A program made the position numbers and the translations under genes. Below, piece after piece: positions 35,042 to 45,272 of a DNA stretch of 64,000 nucleotides (its first letter is position 1; each line of letters opens with the position of its first letter). Source of the DNA: Massilia sp. METH4. GTDB taxonomy: Bacteria; Pseudomonadota; Gammaproteobacteria; Burkholderiales; Burkholderiaceae_D. The notes beneath the pieces are model-generated. The model saw nothing but the letters and a program-made list of their open reading frames with translations. It was not told the origin of the DNA and made no database searches. The stretch is taken from the NCBI RefSeq assembly GCF_037094685.1, contig NZ_CP146614.1, forward strand, positions 3,968,001-4,032,000, given 5' to 3'.

Positions 35042-35866
35042 CCGCGCGCGCAGCCTTGTGCCGCCGAGGACCAGCAAGCCCGCGAACATCATCGACAGCG
35101 CGGCCGGTTCCGGCACCGGCTGGGCCGCCATGGCATTGACCCAGGTGTTGAAGCTCACGGTGCCGTACTGGCCTTCCAGCGCCGTATTGTCGTAGGCCAC
35201 GGTCATTGTCAGCGTCGTGTCCACGTCGCGCGGCGCGCCCCAGGCCGGGTCCGCGTGCACGGTCACCAGCTCATGGTCCCAGTCGAAGCCGGTCGTGTCC
35301 GGGAAATGCCCCATCATGAGGTACATCCAGCTCGCGCTCTGGAACCATTCGTTCGTCCCCGCCGCGCCCGTCACGCCGGCCTGCACGTGCAGGGTCGTGG
35401 AAAATTCCACGCGCGTGTTCGCCGACAAGGTAAAGCCCATGTCGCCGACATACATCCACGAGCCGACCTGCACGTCGCCGTGCTCGCCGGGGTTCGCGCT
35501 GGCCTCGATGGTCAGCCGTTGCGTCGCCGGCTGGCCGCGGCCGTCGAGCCGGGCCGTGATCGCACCGGCGCTTCCCAGGTCGTAGCCCAGCACGAGCGGG
35601 TCGGTGCCCGTCGCGGCCTGCTCGACGAAGCGGGAATCGTCGCCCACCGCGTAGCGAACGCTGCCGTGTGCCATGTTCACCGGGTCGACCGGGCCGGGGT
35701 TGGGCAACGGTTCGAACACGAGCGAGGGGGCGATGCCGTCTTCCGGGGCAAGGTCCACGAGCGTATAGCTCAGCTGGCCCTGCGTGACCCGGCCGGAAGC
35801 GCCGGCCAAGGCTGGCGGCTGCCAGGCGGCAAGAGCAATTGCGAGGATGGCGGCGAGGATCTTCAT
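35024..35866 (-). CDS. PEP-CTERM sorting domain protein
   Basis: A 280-residue exported protein: signal peptide MKILAAILAIALAAWQPPALA, a beta-rich mature domain without recognised family, and a C-terminal sorting signal VPEPAALSMMFAGLLVLGGT followed by a basic tail (RLRARSRLRS). The PEP motif, helix and arginine tail match substrates of exosortase EpsH, which are processed and sent to the cell surface or exopolysaccharide. The exosortase gene is not in the window. Function otherwise unknown. Confidence 0.9.
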   Translation of the reverse strand: MKILAAILAIALAAWQPPALAGASGRVTQGQLSYTLVDLAPEDGIAPSLVFEPLPNPGPVDPVNMAHGSVRYAVGDDSRFVEQAATGTDPLVLGYDLGSAGAITARLDGRGQPATQRLTIEASANPGEHGDVQVGSWMYVGDMGFTLSANTRVEFSTTLHVQAGVTGAAGTNEWFQSASWMYLMMGHFPDTTGFDWDHELVTVHADPAWGAPRDVDTTLTMTVAYDNTALEGQYGTVSFNTWVNAMAAQPVPEPAALSMMFAGLLVLGGTRLRARSRLRS

Positions 35867-36133
35867 TGGACGGTCTCCTGTGGTTTTGCCGCACAGCGTA
35901 GCAGGCGCGCCGTTGAAATTCCAGTAACAACACGAGTTCCAGTCACGTGCATCCTGCTACCGGCAGGCGTGATGAAAACGCTACGCAGCCGCCGCCAAGG
36001 CACTTCCTTTGGTGAAGCCGCGCACAGTTCGCACGTTCCGTGCACGGCATACTCGGAACCGTCGGGACACATGGACGACAGGCCCGCCAAGGAGCGGAGA
36101 CGACCTGGAATCATCAATAATGGGGAGGCAATC

Positions 36134-36316
36134 GTGAGAGGCGCAGAACTGACGCAGGCTAAAACCGTGCAGTACAAGGGCTACGAAATCTGCATGGGAT
36201 CGGTGTACAAGAACGGCGAGCCGCTGTTCCATTACTACGTGCCGCTGGGGAATGGCGACGGCGGAGTGGAGCAGGGCAAGCGCATCATCGACCAGATCGG
36301 CGAGGAAGGCGAATAA
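36134..36316 (+). CDS. Small conserved-looking cytoplasmic protein
   Basis: 60 residues from a GTG start with GGGGAGG 6 bases upstream. It reads VRGAELTQAKTVQYKGYEIC, then MGSVYKNGEPLFHYYVPLGN and a charged end. A long unsupported upstream extension of the frame is rejected. No domain recognised. A terminator at 36411 follows after a 12-bp tandem repeat. Confidence 0.55.
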   Translation: MRGAELTQAKTVQYKGYEICMGSVYKNGEPLFHYYVPLGNGDGGVEQGKRIIDQIGEEGE

Positions 36317-36357
36317 GCGCTTCCTGCCCCGGCATTCGTGCCGCGCTTTCTACTGCA

Positions 36358-36393
36358 ATCGTTACCGCTATCATTACCGCGAACATTACCGCA
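36358..36393. repeat. Three tandem 12-bp units
   Basis: ATCGTTACCGCT, ATCATTACCGCG and AACATTACCGCA follow one another without gaps. They share TTACCGC and lie between the small gene stop and the terminator at 36411. No function evident. Confidence 0.5.
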
Positions 36394-36410
36394 ATAGGCA
36401 AGGCGATCCT

Positions 36411-36443
36411 GCCGGCGCACCCGCAAGGGCCGCCGGCTTTTTT
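36411..36443 (+). terminator. Intrinsic terminator
   Basis: GCCGGCG (36411-36417) pairs with CGCCGGC (36431-36437), followed by six T residues. It is about 95 bp after the stop of the small gene and just beyond the end of the convergent hydroxylase gene. Confidence 0.75.
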
Positions 36444-36447
36444 GCGC

Positions 36448-37311
36448 CTACCTGAACACGCCCTGGCGCACCCACTTGGTGGCGACCCACTTCTCGCCGC
36501 GCAATACCGGTGCGCCGCCATGCAGGCTCGCCTCGTCGAGCTGGCCGTCGTCGTTCGCGTATTCGAAATACACGGCCGAGCCCTTGCGAGGCACGATGGA
36601 GAGCCCCAGCTTCGGGAAGATCGTGTCGCCCGCTTCCTCCACGTCGTTCAGGTAGACGATCAGCGTGGCCACGCGCTGCCCGCCGCGCTTGAGCGTGGCC
36701 GCAAAACCCGGGTTGGCGGGATCGAAATAATCATGGTGGGGCTTGTACTCCGCGCCCACGCCGTAGTGCAGCACGTGCAGCGCCTCGCCATGCGCCACCG
36801 GCTGGTTCATGATCTCGCCGATACGCCGGTTCAGGCGCTTGAGCAGCGGGTCTTCCGGCGCGTCCAGGAAGGCGCCCTGGCTGGTGCGATGGTCCTTCAC
36901 CTGGTTTTCGCCGGTCATCGGGCTCAGCGTGGCCGACGGCTCGAGCCGCGCGCGGGCCAGCGCCACCACGCCGTCGCATTCTTCCGCCGAGAACACGTCG
37001 TCCAGCACGGCGATCACGGGCTGCTCGACGCGCATCACGACGCGCACAGTGCGGTCGCTGGTGACGATCGCATTGGCACGGTGCCGTATCGTGGGCGTGC
37101 CGTAGCGGTATGGCCCCGCGACCGCCGGGCCGGCTGCCGGTTGCGCCCGCTGCAGCTGGCGCTCGCGCACGGCCCGTTCCGCATACGCCGCGTCGTAGCG
37201 CGCGGCGACCATGGCGGCCACGATGTCCTGCGTGCGGCAACCCTTGTCCAGGCTGGCGTCCAGCCAGCGCTCCCATTCCTGCGTCATGCGCGTGTACGTG
37301 TTCATGGCCAT
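36448..37311 (-). CDS. 2OG-Fe(II) oxygenase, prolyl 4-hydroxylase-like
   Basis: 287 residues. The C-terminal half (about 95-285) is a P4H alpha-subunit-like double-stranded beta-helix. The iron ligands are His and Asp in YKPHHDYFDP and the distal His in ASLHGGAPVLRGEKWVATKW, where the lysine binds 2-oxoglutarate. The N-terminal 90 residues (EWERWLDASLDKGCRTQDI) form a short helical region of a type seen in related bacterial hydroxylases. The start is at 37311 (MAMNTY) or 37305; neither has a ribosome site. It would hydroxylate prolyl or similar residues in an unknown cytoplasmic target. Confidence 0.9.
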   Translation of the reverse strand: MAMNTYTRMTQEWERWLDASLDKGCRTQDIVAAMVAARYDAAYAERAVRERQLQRAQPAAGPAVAGPYRYGTPTIRHRANAIVTSDRTVRVVMRVEQPVIAVLDDVFSAEECDGVVALARARLEPSATLSPMTGENQVKDHRTSQGAFLDAPEDPLLKRLNRRIGEIMNQPVAHGEALHVLHYGVGAEYKPHHDYFDPANPGFAATLKRGGQRVATLIVYLNDVEEAGDTIFPKLGLSIVPRKGSAVYFEYANDDGQLDEASLHGGAPVLRGEKWVATKWVRQGVFR

Positions 37312-37638
37312 GCAGTATACCGAAATGCCTATCGTTTCGTCACCGGGACGGTGGTGTCGCCGGGCGGGGCGCGGGCACGGGGGAGGACGCCGGAATGTCG
37401 ATGACCAGCACGTCCGGCACGCGCCGGCGCTCCTGCTGTTGCAAGGCCTGAGTGGCCATGGCCCGGCGCGGCGGCTCGGGGCGGGGTGGTTTCGGAAGCA
37501 TCGTTGTCCGGGCGAGAATTTTGTGGTGCAAATGCGGCCCATTGCACATTTTGCAAGCCCGGTGTGCTAATGTGCGCGAGGGGATGCGTGGGCATGCTTA
37601 TAATTCTTGAGATAAAGCTAACTTGCCTGGCGCGGTAT
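37312..37638. other. Intergenic region without a convincing gene
   Basis: 327 bp between the divergent hydroxylase and TonB-receptor starts. A 69-codon minus-strand frame (37340-37549, proline/arginine-rich) has no ribosome site. A TATAAT sequence at 37599-37604 lies 35 bp before the receptor ATG but lacks a good -35. Promoters for both genes must be here. Confidence 0.4.
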
Positions 37639-39576
37639 ATGAGACCAAACAAATACGGTCCGATCATCAAGGGTGCGTCAATCGCGGCAGCATGCCTGGT
37701 CCTGGCTTCGGGGAGTGCAAGGGCCGCGCCGCAACAGGACGACATCGCCGAACTGTCGCTCGAGCAGTTGAGCGACATCGTCATCACGTCCGTCTCCAGG
37801 CAGGAAGAGCGCCTCGGCAACGCCGCCGCCTCGATCTACATCATCACCGGTATCGACATCCGCCGCAGCGGCGCGCGCACCCTGCCCGAGGCGCTGCGGC
37901 TGGCGCCGAACCTGCAGGTGGCACGGGTGGACGCGCGCAACTACGCGATCACGGCGCGCGGCTTCAACGGCGTGCAGTCGAACAAGCTGCTGGTGCTGGT
38001 CGACGGCCGCAATGTCTACACGCCCCTGTATTCGGGTGTGGCGTGGGATGCGCTGGACGTGCTGCTCGAAGACGTGGAGCGCATCGAGGTGATCAGCGGA
38101 CCGGGCGCCACCATCTGGGGCACCAACGCCGTCAACGGCGTGATCAACGTGATCACCCGTTCGGCCAAGGATACCCAGGGTGGCCTGCTGGCGGGGTCGG
38201 CCGGCAAGGACGACCGCGACGCCAGTGCGCGCTACGGCGGCGCGCTGCCGAACGGCGGCCATTACCGCGCCTATGCGCGCGTGATGGAGGCGGACGACGC
38301 GGCCGGCGGATCGAGCCAGGTCGCCACCGGCTATACGCGCCGCCAGGCGGGATTTCGCGCCGACTGGGACCGCCCGCGCGGCGGCTTCATGCTGACCGGC
38401 GACGTGTACGACGGCGACCTGGCGCAGCGCAGCGCCGGTTCCACGCAGATCTCGGGCGCCAACCTGGTGGCGCGCTTCACGCGCCTGCTGCCGGACGATT
38501 CCCAGCTGCGCCTTCAACTGGTGCTCGATCACACGGAGCGCAACCAGCCGAACGTGATGTACGAGCGGCTCGACACGGTGGACCTGGAAGCGCAGCACAG
38601 CGTGCGCTTCGGCTTTCACGGCGTGACCTGGGGCGCCACGTACCGCCAGTCGCGCGACCGTATCGCCAATGGCCGCAACCAGGCTTACCTGCCGAACGAC
38701 CTGACCATGCGCTGGGGCAGCCTGTTCGCGCAGGACGAGGTGACGCTGGCCGACGACGTGCGGCTGATCGCCGGCGCGAGGGTCGAGCACAACCATTACA
38801 CTGGCACGGAATTCCTGCCCAGCCTGCGCCTCGCGTGGACGCCGGGCAGCCACCTGCTGTGGGGCAGCCTGGCGCGCACGGTGCGCGCACCGTCGCGCGT
38901 GGACCGCGATTACTACACGCCGCTGCGCATCGTGACGGTGGGCGGCGTGCCGCGTTACCGCTTCGGCGGCGGGCCGCAGTTCGAATCGGAAGTGGCGAAG
39001 GTGGCGGAGCTGGGATACCGCTTCACGCCGTCGCCGAGCTGGTCGTATTCCGTGACGGCGTTCTTCGCCCGCTACGACCGCTTGCGCACGCAGGAACCGA
39101 ATCCCAACGGGCCGGCGTACAGCGGGCTGACCGAATTTCGCAATATGGGCTACGGCAACACGCGCGGCCTGGAGATGTGGGCACGCTGGCAACCGACGGA
39201 CACCTGGCGCCTGAGTGGCGGACTGGTGGTGCAGGACGTGGAGACGGCGTTGCGGCCCGGCAGCCGCGACCCGAGCGGCGCGGCCGGCCTGGCGACGGCG
39301 GACCCGCGGCATTACTGGCAGCTGCGCTCCTCGCACGACCTGCCCGGCAATATGCAGCTGGACTGGACGCTGCGCAAGGTGGGCGCGCTGGAGCGCCCGG
39401 CCGTGCCGTCCTACCACGAGCTCGACGTGCAATGGCTGTGGAAGGCCACGCGCAACCTGGACGTGGCGCTGGTGGGCCAGAACCTGCTTCACAAGTCCCA
39501 CCCCGAGTTCGGAGCGGCGCCGAACCGGAGCGTGTTCGAACGTACCGCCGTGCTCAGGCTCACTTACCGTTTCTGA
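37639..39576 (+). CDS. TonB-dependent outer-membrane receptor
   Basis: 645 residues. A signal peptide (GASIAAACLVLASGSARA) precedes LSLEQLSDIVITSVSRQEER, the form found in receptors linked to YfiR genes. The plug domain (about 45-160) has IYIITGIDIRRSGARTLPEA, LVLVDGRNVYTPLYSG and VERIEVISGPGATIWGTNAV, followed by NGVINVITRSA. The rest is a beta-barrel ending in LRLTYRF with the terminal phenylalanine. The next two genes (YfiR-like and hybrid kinase) follow at 1-bp spacing, so the receptor probably works as an input to a signalling pathway. Ligand unknown. Confidence 0.93.
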   Translation: MRPNKYGPIIKGASIAAACLVLASGSARAAPQQDDIAELSLEQLSDIVITSVSRQEERLGNAAASIYIITGIDIRRSGARTLPEALRLAPNLQVARVDARNYAITARGFNGVQSNKLLVLVDGRNVYTPLYSGVAWDALDVLLEDVERIEVISGPGATIWGTNAVNGVINVITRSAKDTQGGLLAGSAGKDDRDASARYGGALPNGGHYRAYARVMEADDAAGGSSQVATGYTRRQAGFRADWDRPRGGFMLTGDVYDGDLAQRSAGSTQISGANLVARFTRLLPDDSQLRLQLVLDHTERNQPNVMYERLDTVDLEAQHSVRFGFHGVTWGATYRQSRDRIANGRNQAYLPNDLTMRWGSLFAQDEVTLADDVRLIAGARVEHNHYTGTEFLPSLRLAWTPGSHLLWGSLARTVRAPSRVDRDYYTPLRIVTVGGVPRYRFGGGPQFESEVAKVAELGYRFTPSPSWSYSVTAFFARYDRLRTQEPNPNGPAYSGLTEFRNMGYGNTRGLEMWARWQPTDTWRLSGGLVVQDVETALRPGSRDPSGAAGLATADPRHYWQLRSSHDLPGNMQLDWTLRKVGALERPAVPSYHELDVQWLWKATRNLDVALVGQNLLHKSHPEFGAAPNRSVFERTAVLRLTYRF

Positions 39577-39577
39577 C

Positions 39578-40191
39578 ATGACGCCTTTCGCGATCGACCC
39601 TTGCCGCCCGGCGGCGCGCACCTGCCGGCCCGCCTGGCCGGGCTGGCTGGCGGCCTTGCTGGCGCTGGCCCTGCTGTGCGTGGCGCTCAGCTGCGCGGCC
39701 GTGGGCCAGCCGGCGGCGCCGCTGGCGCCGAACCTGGAGCGCAGCGTGAAGGCGGCCTATCTGTTCAAGTTCCTCGGCTACGTGGAATTCCTGGCAAAGG
39801 AGAGCACGGAAGCGGGCAGCCCGCTGGTCGTGGGCGTGCTGGGCGCCGACGACGTGGCCGCCGAACTGGCGCGCATCACGGCCGGGCGCACGGTCAACGG
39901 CCGGCCGGTGGCCGTGCGCAGCCTGCGCGAGGGCGAGCCGATGGCCGGGGTGCAGATGCTGTATGCCGGCACGGCCAACGACTTGCCGAAGGTATTGCGC
40001 AGCGCCGCGCAGAACGGCGCGCTCGGCGTGGCCGACGACGAGAACGGGCTGCAGCAGGGTGCCGTCATCAATTTCCGCATCGTGGAAGACCGCGTGCGCT
40101 TCGAGGTATCGCTGCCTGCCGCCGAACGCAGCAACCTGAAACTGAGTTCGCGCCTGCTGTCGGTGGCCTGGCACGTGCAGAAGGGGAACTA

Positions 40192-40192
<1 letters not shown>
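39578..40192 (+). CDS. YfiR-family periplasmic protein
   Basis: 204 residues with an N-terminal membrane/signal segment (WLAALLALALLCVALSCAA). The YfiR/DUF4154 domain runs from about residue 50: ERSVKAAYLFKFLGYVEF, VVGVLGADDVA, GRTVNGRPVAVR, then VINFRIVEDRVRFEVSLPAAER and LKLSSRLLSVAWHV. YfiR proteins hold a membrane diguanylate cyclase or kinase in check from the periplasm. Here the partner is the CHASE8-HAMP kinase downstream, whose GTG overlaps this stop by one base. Confidence 0.92.
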
Positions 40193-42144
<1,952 letters not shown>

Positions 42145-42185
42145 CGGCCCGCGGCGCTGGAACATTGGTGTCGGCGGCAGGAGAG

Positions 42186-42239
42186 AACCTGTGTCACACA
42201 CCTTTTCCCGCCTGCGGGAAAAGGTGTGTGACACAGGTT
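42186..42239. repeat. Perfect long inverted repeat between convergent genes
   Basis: Two 26-bp arms (AACCTGTGTCACACACCTTT and onward through CCCGC, and the exact complement) around a 2-base centre. It lies 41 bp after the hybrid kinase stop and 47 bp beyond the end of the convergent reductase gene. It may be a REP-like element also serving as terminator. Confidence 0.75.
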
Positions 42240-42286
42240 TTCGGCTGCCAGCGGCCGGCCATCGAAGCGCCGGGACTTCCGGCGGC

Positions 42287-43015
42287 TCAGCCACCATACC
42301 TCTCGGTCCTCACCGCCCTAGGCGCAACTCCGGCAGCCACCAGCAACTGCGCCGCCGCCTCCACGAACCCGTTCGCCCCGCATACATAGCACACGGCCGG
42401 CACCCGCCCCAGCCGGCCCAGCACCGCGTCCACCATCGCCCGGTCGACCCGGCGCGCATGGTCGGCCCGCGCGGCACTCTCGCGCGTGACGGTGGTGACA
42501 TACCCGAAGCCCGCGTGCGCATCGGCGATGGCGCGCAACTCGTCGCGATACGCCAGGCCGTCCCAGCTGCGCGCCGAGTGCAGCAGCAGCATCGGCGCCG
42601 GCCCGCCGCACTCGCGCCAGGCGCGCGCGATCGAAACGAGGGGCACCACGCCGGAGCCGCCGCCCACGAGCAGCACCGGTCCCGGCTGGGCGGCGTGCCA
42701 CACGAAATGGCCGCCGAGCGGCCCGCGCACCTCGATCGTGTCGCCCGGCCGCGCGACGTCGTGGAAGTAGCCGGAGACTTCGCCGTCGTCCAGCAGCTCG
42801 ATCGCCAGTTCCAGCTCGGTGGCGCCCGGCGCGGAGGCGATCGAATAGCTGCGGCGGGCCTGGTAGCCGTCGGGCGCGGTCAGCCGCACGTCCACGTGCT
42901 GGCCGGCCGCGTGGGGCGCCAGCGGCGAGCGCAGGTAATAGCTGCGCATGCGCGCGGTACGTTGCTCGATGCGGGTAATGACGGCCTGTCGCCAGGCCTG
43001 GGCGCTGTCGTTCAT
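42287..43015 (-). CDS. FAD/NAD(P)-binding ferredoxin reductase-type protein
   Basis: About 242 residues of the FNR superfamily. The FAD-binding barrel has RRSYSIASAPG (near residue 55) and GEVSGYFHDVARPGDTIEVR. The NAD(P) domain has GPVLLVGGGSGVVPLVSI and closes with VCYVCGANGFVEA. No 2Fe-2S domain is present. The start at 43015 (MNDSAQ) is chosen; an ATG at 43036 overlapping the upstream stop is an alternative. Coupled to the molybdopterin protein gene upstream, it probably passes electrons between NAD(P)H and that enzyme. Confidence 0.9.
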   Translation of the reverse strand: MNDSAQAWRQAVITRIEQRTARMRSYYLRSPLAPHAAGQHVDVRLTAPDGYQARRSYSIASAPGATELELAIELLDDGEVSGYFHDVARPGDTIEVRGPLGGHFVWHAAQPGPVLLVGGGSGVVPLVSIARAWRECGGPAPMLLLHSARSWDGLAYRDELRAIADAHAGFGYVTTVTRESAARADHARRVDRAMVDAVLGRLGRVPAVCYVCGANGFVEAAAQLLVAAGVAPRAVRTERYGG

Positions 43016-43025
43016 TCGTCCGGGC

Positions 43026-43634
43026 TCACTCGTCATCGAGATAGCGTTGTTCGCGCCACGGGTCGCCGCGCATGTGGTAGCCGCGCAATTCCCAGAAGCC
43101 CGCCTCGTCGCGCTCGGTGAATTTCAGGCCCTTCACCCACTTGGCGCTCTTCCAGAAGTACAGATGCGGCACCAGCAGCCGCGCCGGGCCGCCGTGTTCG
43201 GCCGCCAGCGGCGCGCCGGCGAAGTGCGTGGCCACCATGGCCTGGCCGTTCACGAGGTCGGCGACCGGCACGTTGGTGTCGTAATCGTCGTAGGACTGCG
43301 CCAGCACGAAGCCCGTGGGCGCGGCGATGCCCGCCGCGGCCAGCAGGTCGTCGAAGGTGACGCCTTCCCACACGGTGTCGAACTTGCTCCAGGTGGTGAC
43401 GCAATGGATGTCGCCGCGCCAGGTGGTGCGGGGCAGGGCCAGGAACTCTTCCCACGTCCAGCTGGCAAGCGGGCGCGCGCCGTGGCGCAGCGTGAAGCGC
43501 CACGCCGCCAGGTTGACCACCGGGGCGGGGCCGAGCGACAGCACCGGAAAGTCATCGGTCTCGTGCTGGCCGGGCGGCAGGCGCCGCGCCGCGTCGGCGC
43601 CGGGGCGGCGGCCCGTAAATCCTCGTGTGCTCAT
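43026..43634 (-). CDS. Sulfite-oxidase-like molybdopterin-dependent oxidoreductase
   Basis: 202 residues of the oxidoreductase molybdopterin-binding fold. The molybdenum-ligating cysteine is in DIHCVTTWSKFDT (near residue 79). Other family features are VWEGVTFDDLL, the LVPHLYFWKSAKWVKGLKF segment and ENREEAGFWE-like ERDEAGFWELRGYHMRGDPW. There is no Tat or Sec signal, unlike MsrP/YedY, so it is cytoplasmic. AGGAG precedes the ATG at 43634. It forms an operon with the flavin reductase. Substrate unknown. Confidence 0.9.
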   Translation of the reverse strand: MSTRGFTGRRPGADAARRLPPGQHETDDFPVLSLGPAPVVNLAAWRFTLRHGARPLASWTWEEFLALPRTTWRGDIHCVTTWSKFDTVWEGVTFDDLLAAAGIAAPTGFVLAQSYDDYDTNVPVADLVNGQAMVATHFAGAPLAAEHGGPARLLVPHLYFWKSAKWVKGLKFTERDEAGFWELRGYHMRGDPWREQRYLDDE

Positions 43635-43791
43635 CGTCGTGCTCCTGTGTGAAGCGGAGAGTTTATCCAATCCGCGCGCCGGCTGGGCTTTGCCGGGCCC
43701 TGCCATTTGGAAGATACCCATGCGTGCAGGATAGCGACATTCCCGCAACAACATGCCGCGCGACACGAGATTACCAATAGTGATAAGCTTG

Positions 43792-43819
43792 CAATAATAT
43801 TAACTGTGCAATATTATTG
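43792..43819 (+). promoter_or_regulatory. AT-rich inverted repeat just before a ribosome site
   Basis: CAATAATATT and AATATTATTG form a perfect 10-bp inverted repeat around an 8-base centre, ending one base before TGAGGAG. It is AT-rich against a GC-rich background. It could be a dimeric operator or an mRNA hairpin controlling the gene at 43832. Confidence 0.45.
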
Positions 43820-43831
43820 AGGAGTATTGCC

Positions 43832-44131
43832 ATGAGTGGAGACATCGAGCGCCTGTCGGCGGTGCCGACGGAAGCGGTTCAGCAATCGGCGCAGGATACG
43901 GTGCGGGATGCCCTGCGGGAGGCATCGCCGGAGGCAACCGAGGACGCGGCACGGGACGCGGTGCCGCCGCCGGTCTCGGCGCCGATCCGGGCACACATCA
44001 CGCCCGACCCCGACGTGCCGCAGCCGGAGCAGGACCCGCCGACGCTGCCGCCGCCTTCCGAAAAGCCGCCGACCGAGGTGCCGCCAGTGGAAGAGCCGAC
44101 GGCACCGCCACCACCCATCCGCATGGATTGA
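43832..44131 (+). CDS. Small proline-rich hypothetical protein
   Basis: 99 residues with GAGGAG 7 bases before the ATG. The first half is acidic and helical (MSGDIERLSAVPTEAVQQSA), the second a proline/glutamate-rich tail with repeated PP.PSEKPPTEVPPVEEP-type sequence. No membrane segment and no family recognised. Converges with the small minus-strand gene at 44178. The upstream inverted repeat suggests specific regulation. Confidence 0.55.
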   Translation: MSGDIERLSAVPTEAVQQSAQDTVRDALREASPEATEDAARDAVPPPVSAPIRAHITPDPDVPQPEQDPPTLPPPSEKPPTEVPPVEEPTAPPPPIRMD

Positions 44132-44177
44132 TGGCGCGGCCGGGCGGCGTGGAGCGCGGTGGGGAGTGTTGCGGGCG

Positions 44178-44387
44178 TTACGGATTTTCCTTTGGCGGTT
44201 CGGGCGTACGTTGCGGGATCTGGCGGATTTGTTCTTCCGTTTCCTGTTCGCCCGGCGATTTTTCGCCGCTGCCGATGTCTGGCTCGTTGATCATGTGGCG
44301 GCCTTTTTCGGAGTCGTCCGTCGAGTGGGCCCGGTAGTGTTGCGACGATTGCGTCGTGGATTGGAAGCCGGTTTGCATTGCGGTCAT
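44178..44387 (-). CDS. Small hydrophilic hypothetical protein
   Basis: 69 residues, MTAMQTGFQSTTQSSQHYRA then a highly charged, proline-rich end (EQIRQIPQRTPEPPKENP). CAGGAGAAGG lies 5 bases before the ATG, the main support. Probably disordered. No homologue recognised. Confidence 0.45.
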   Translation of the reverse strand: MTAMQTGFQSTTQSSQHYRAHSTDDSEKGRHMINEPDIGSGEKSPGEQETEEQIRQIPQRTPEPPKENP

Positions 44388-44578
44388 TGCCTTCTCCTGC
44401 GAGTGGAAGATGACCAATGCTAGCAAGACTGGCAATGTTGCGGCGCAGTATTGACGCGGATGTCACAGCTGTTGCTTGTCGGATACAAGTTGGGACTATT
44501 TATACTGGCTGTCACGAGCGCGTCACTGAAGTGTTTCTATAATTGAGCGGTAAGTTCACGATTCATCTGGAGACTGTC

Positions 44579-44701
44579 ATGGGTAACTCTTTGCACAACA
44601 AAATCTATCTCGGCCGCCGCAACAGCCCGTTGCGCGTGCTCGTGGCCGGCGTCGTCGCCGGATTGGGCGTGTTCCTGCTGGCTTTCAAGGCTTTCCGCTA
44701 A
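44579..44701 (+). CDS. 40-residue single-pass membrane protein
   Basis: MGNSLHNKIYLGRRNSPLRV followed by one clear membrane helix (LVAGVVAGLGVFLLAFKAF) and a TAA stop. CTGGAG lies 7 bases before the ATG and a TATAAT -10-like element is at 44538. Basic residues before the helix predict the N-terminus inside the cell. Too short for most gene finders; function unknown. Confidence 0.6.
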   Translation: MGNSLHNKIYLGRRNSPLRVLVAGVVAGLGVFLLAFKAFR

Positions 44702-44769
44702 GCCTTGCTTGCCGGGGCCGCCCGCCCCGCGTACCATGACGGCCGCAATCGCCCTCATGGAACAGGTTA

Positions 44770-45129
44770 ATGAAAGACGAAAAACTCACCACCGACGAAT
44801 ACAATGCGCTGGACGAAGTGCGCCGTGGCATCCAGGGCAGGCCGAGCGCCTGCGTGGCCCGCAACACGAAGCGCTTGTCCGGCCTGAAGCTGCTGTCGTT
44901 TGCGCGCAACGGCCACCTGTCGCTGACGGACAAGGGCAAGGAAAAACTGTTCCTGCGCCGCTGCATCCTCGGCCTGCGTGCCCTGGCAGGCGACCCGGCC
45001 GCCAAGGTGGACGACGACGTGATTGCCTTCCTGGGCAAGAAATCCCATATCGTCGCGGCCGACGGCGGCTTTGCCGTCACCGACAAGGGGCGCGAAACGC
45101 TGGCCGATATCGAGGCGCAGGGATTGTAG
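44770..45129 (+). CDS. Hypothetical protein, winged-helix-like repeats
   Basis: 119 residues, soluble. Two segments share a pattern: LLSFARNGHLSLTDKGKEKL and IVAADGGFAVTDKGRETLAD, each like the wing and last helix of a small winged-helix unit (L.LTDKG...L). Codon use fits the genome. It follows the 40-residue membrane gene by 68 bp. A role in DNA binding is only suggested by the pattern. Confidence 0.65.
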   Translation: MKDEKLTTDEYNALDEVRRGIQGRPSACVARNTKRLSGLKLLSFARNGHLSLTDKGKEKLFLRRCILGLRALAGDPAAKVDDDVIAFLGKKSHIVAADGGFAVTDKGRETLADIEAQGL

Positions 45130-45172
45130 GACTCTATGGCTGAGCCTGTCCGGCTCGGTCATCATCCTCATA

Positions 45173-45189
45173 TTTGATCTTGAATCAAA
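45173..45189. promoter_or_regulatory. TTTGAT-N5-ATCAAA inverted repeat upstream of the Old Yellow Enzyme gene
   Basis: A perfect 6-bp inverted repeat with centre CTTGA, 84 bp before the ATG at 45273, in a short AT-rich stretch. Possible operator; no regulator gene is adjacent. Confidence 0.3.
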
Positions 45190-45272
45190 AGTAATTCGCA
45201 AGGATAGGGCTTAATCCGCAACAATACGCGCGGCATACTTCTCTCCATCGAGCACATCCATGGAGATCAGTC

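Noticed and set aside
36358..36393. Three 12-bp repeats as a CRISPR-like or replication iteron array
   Set aside because: Units are too short, only three, adjacent without spacers, and no cas or rep gene is near.
37340..37549. 69-codon minus-strand frame between the hydroxylase and TonB receptor
   Set aside because: No ribosome site, proline/arginine-rich, and it covers the region that must hold two promoters. Kept only as a note.
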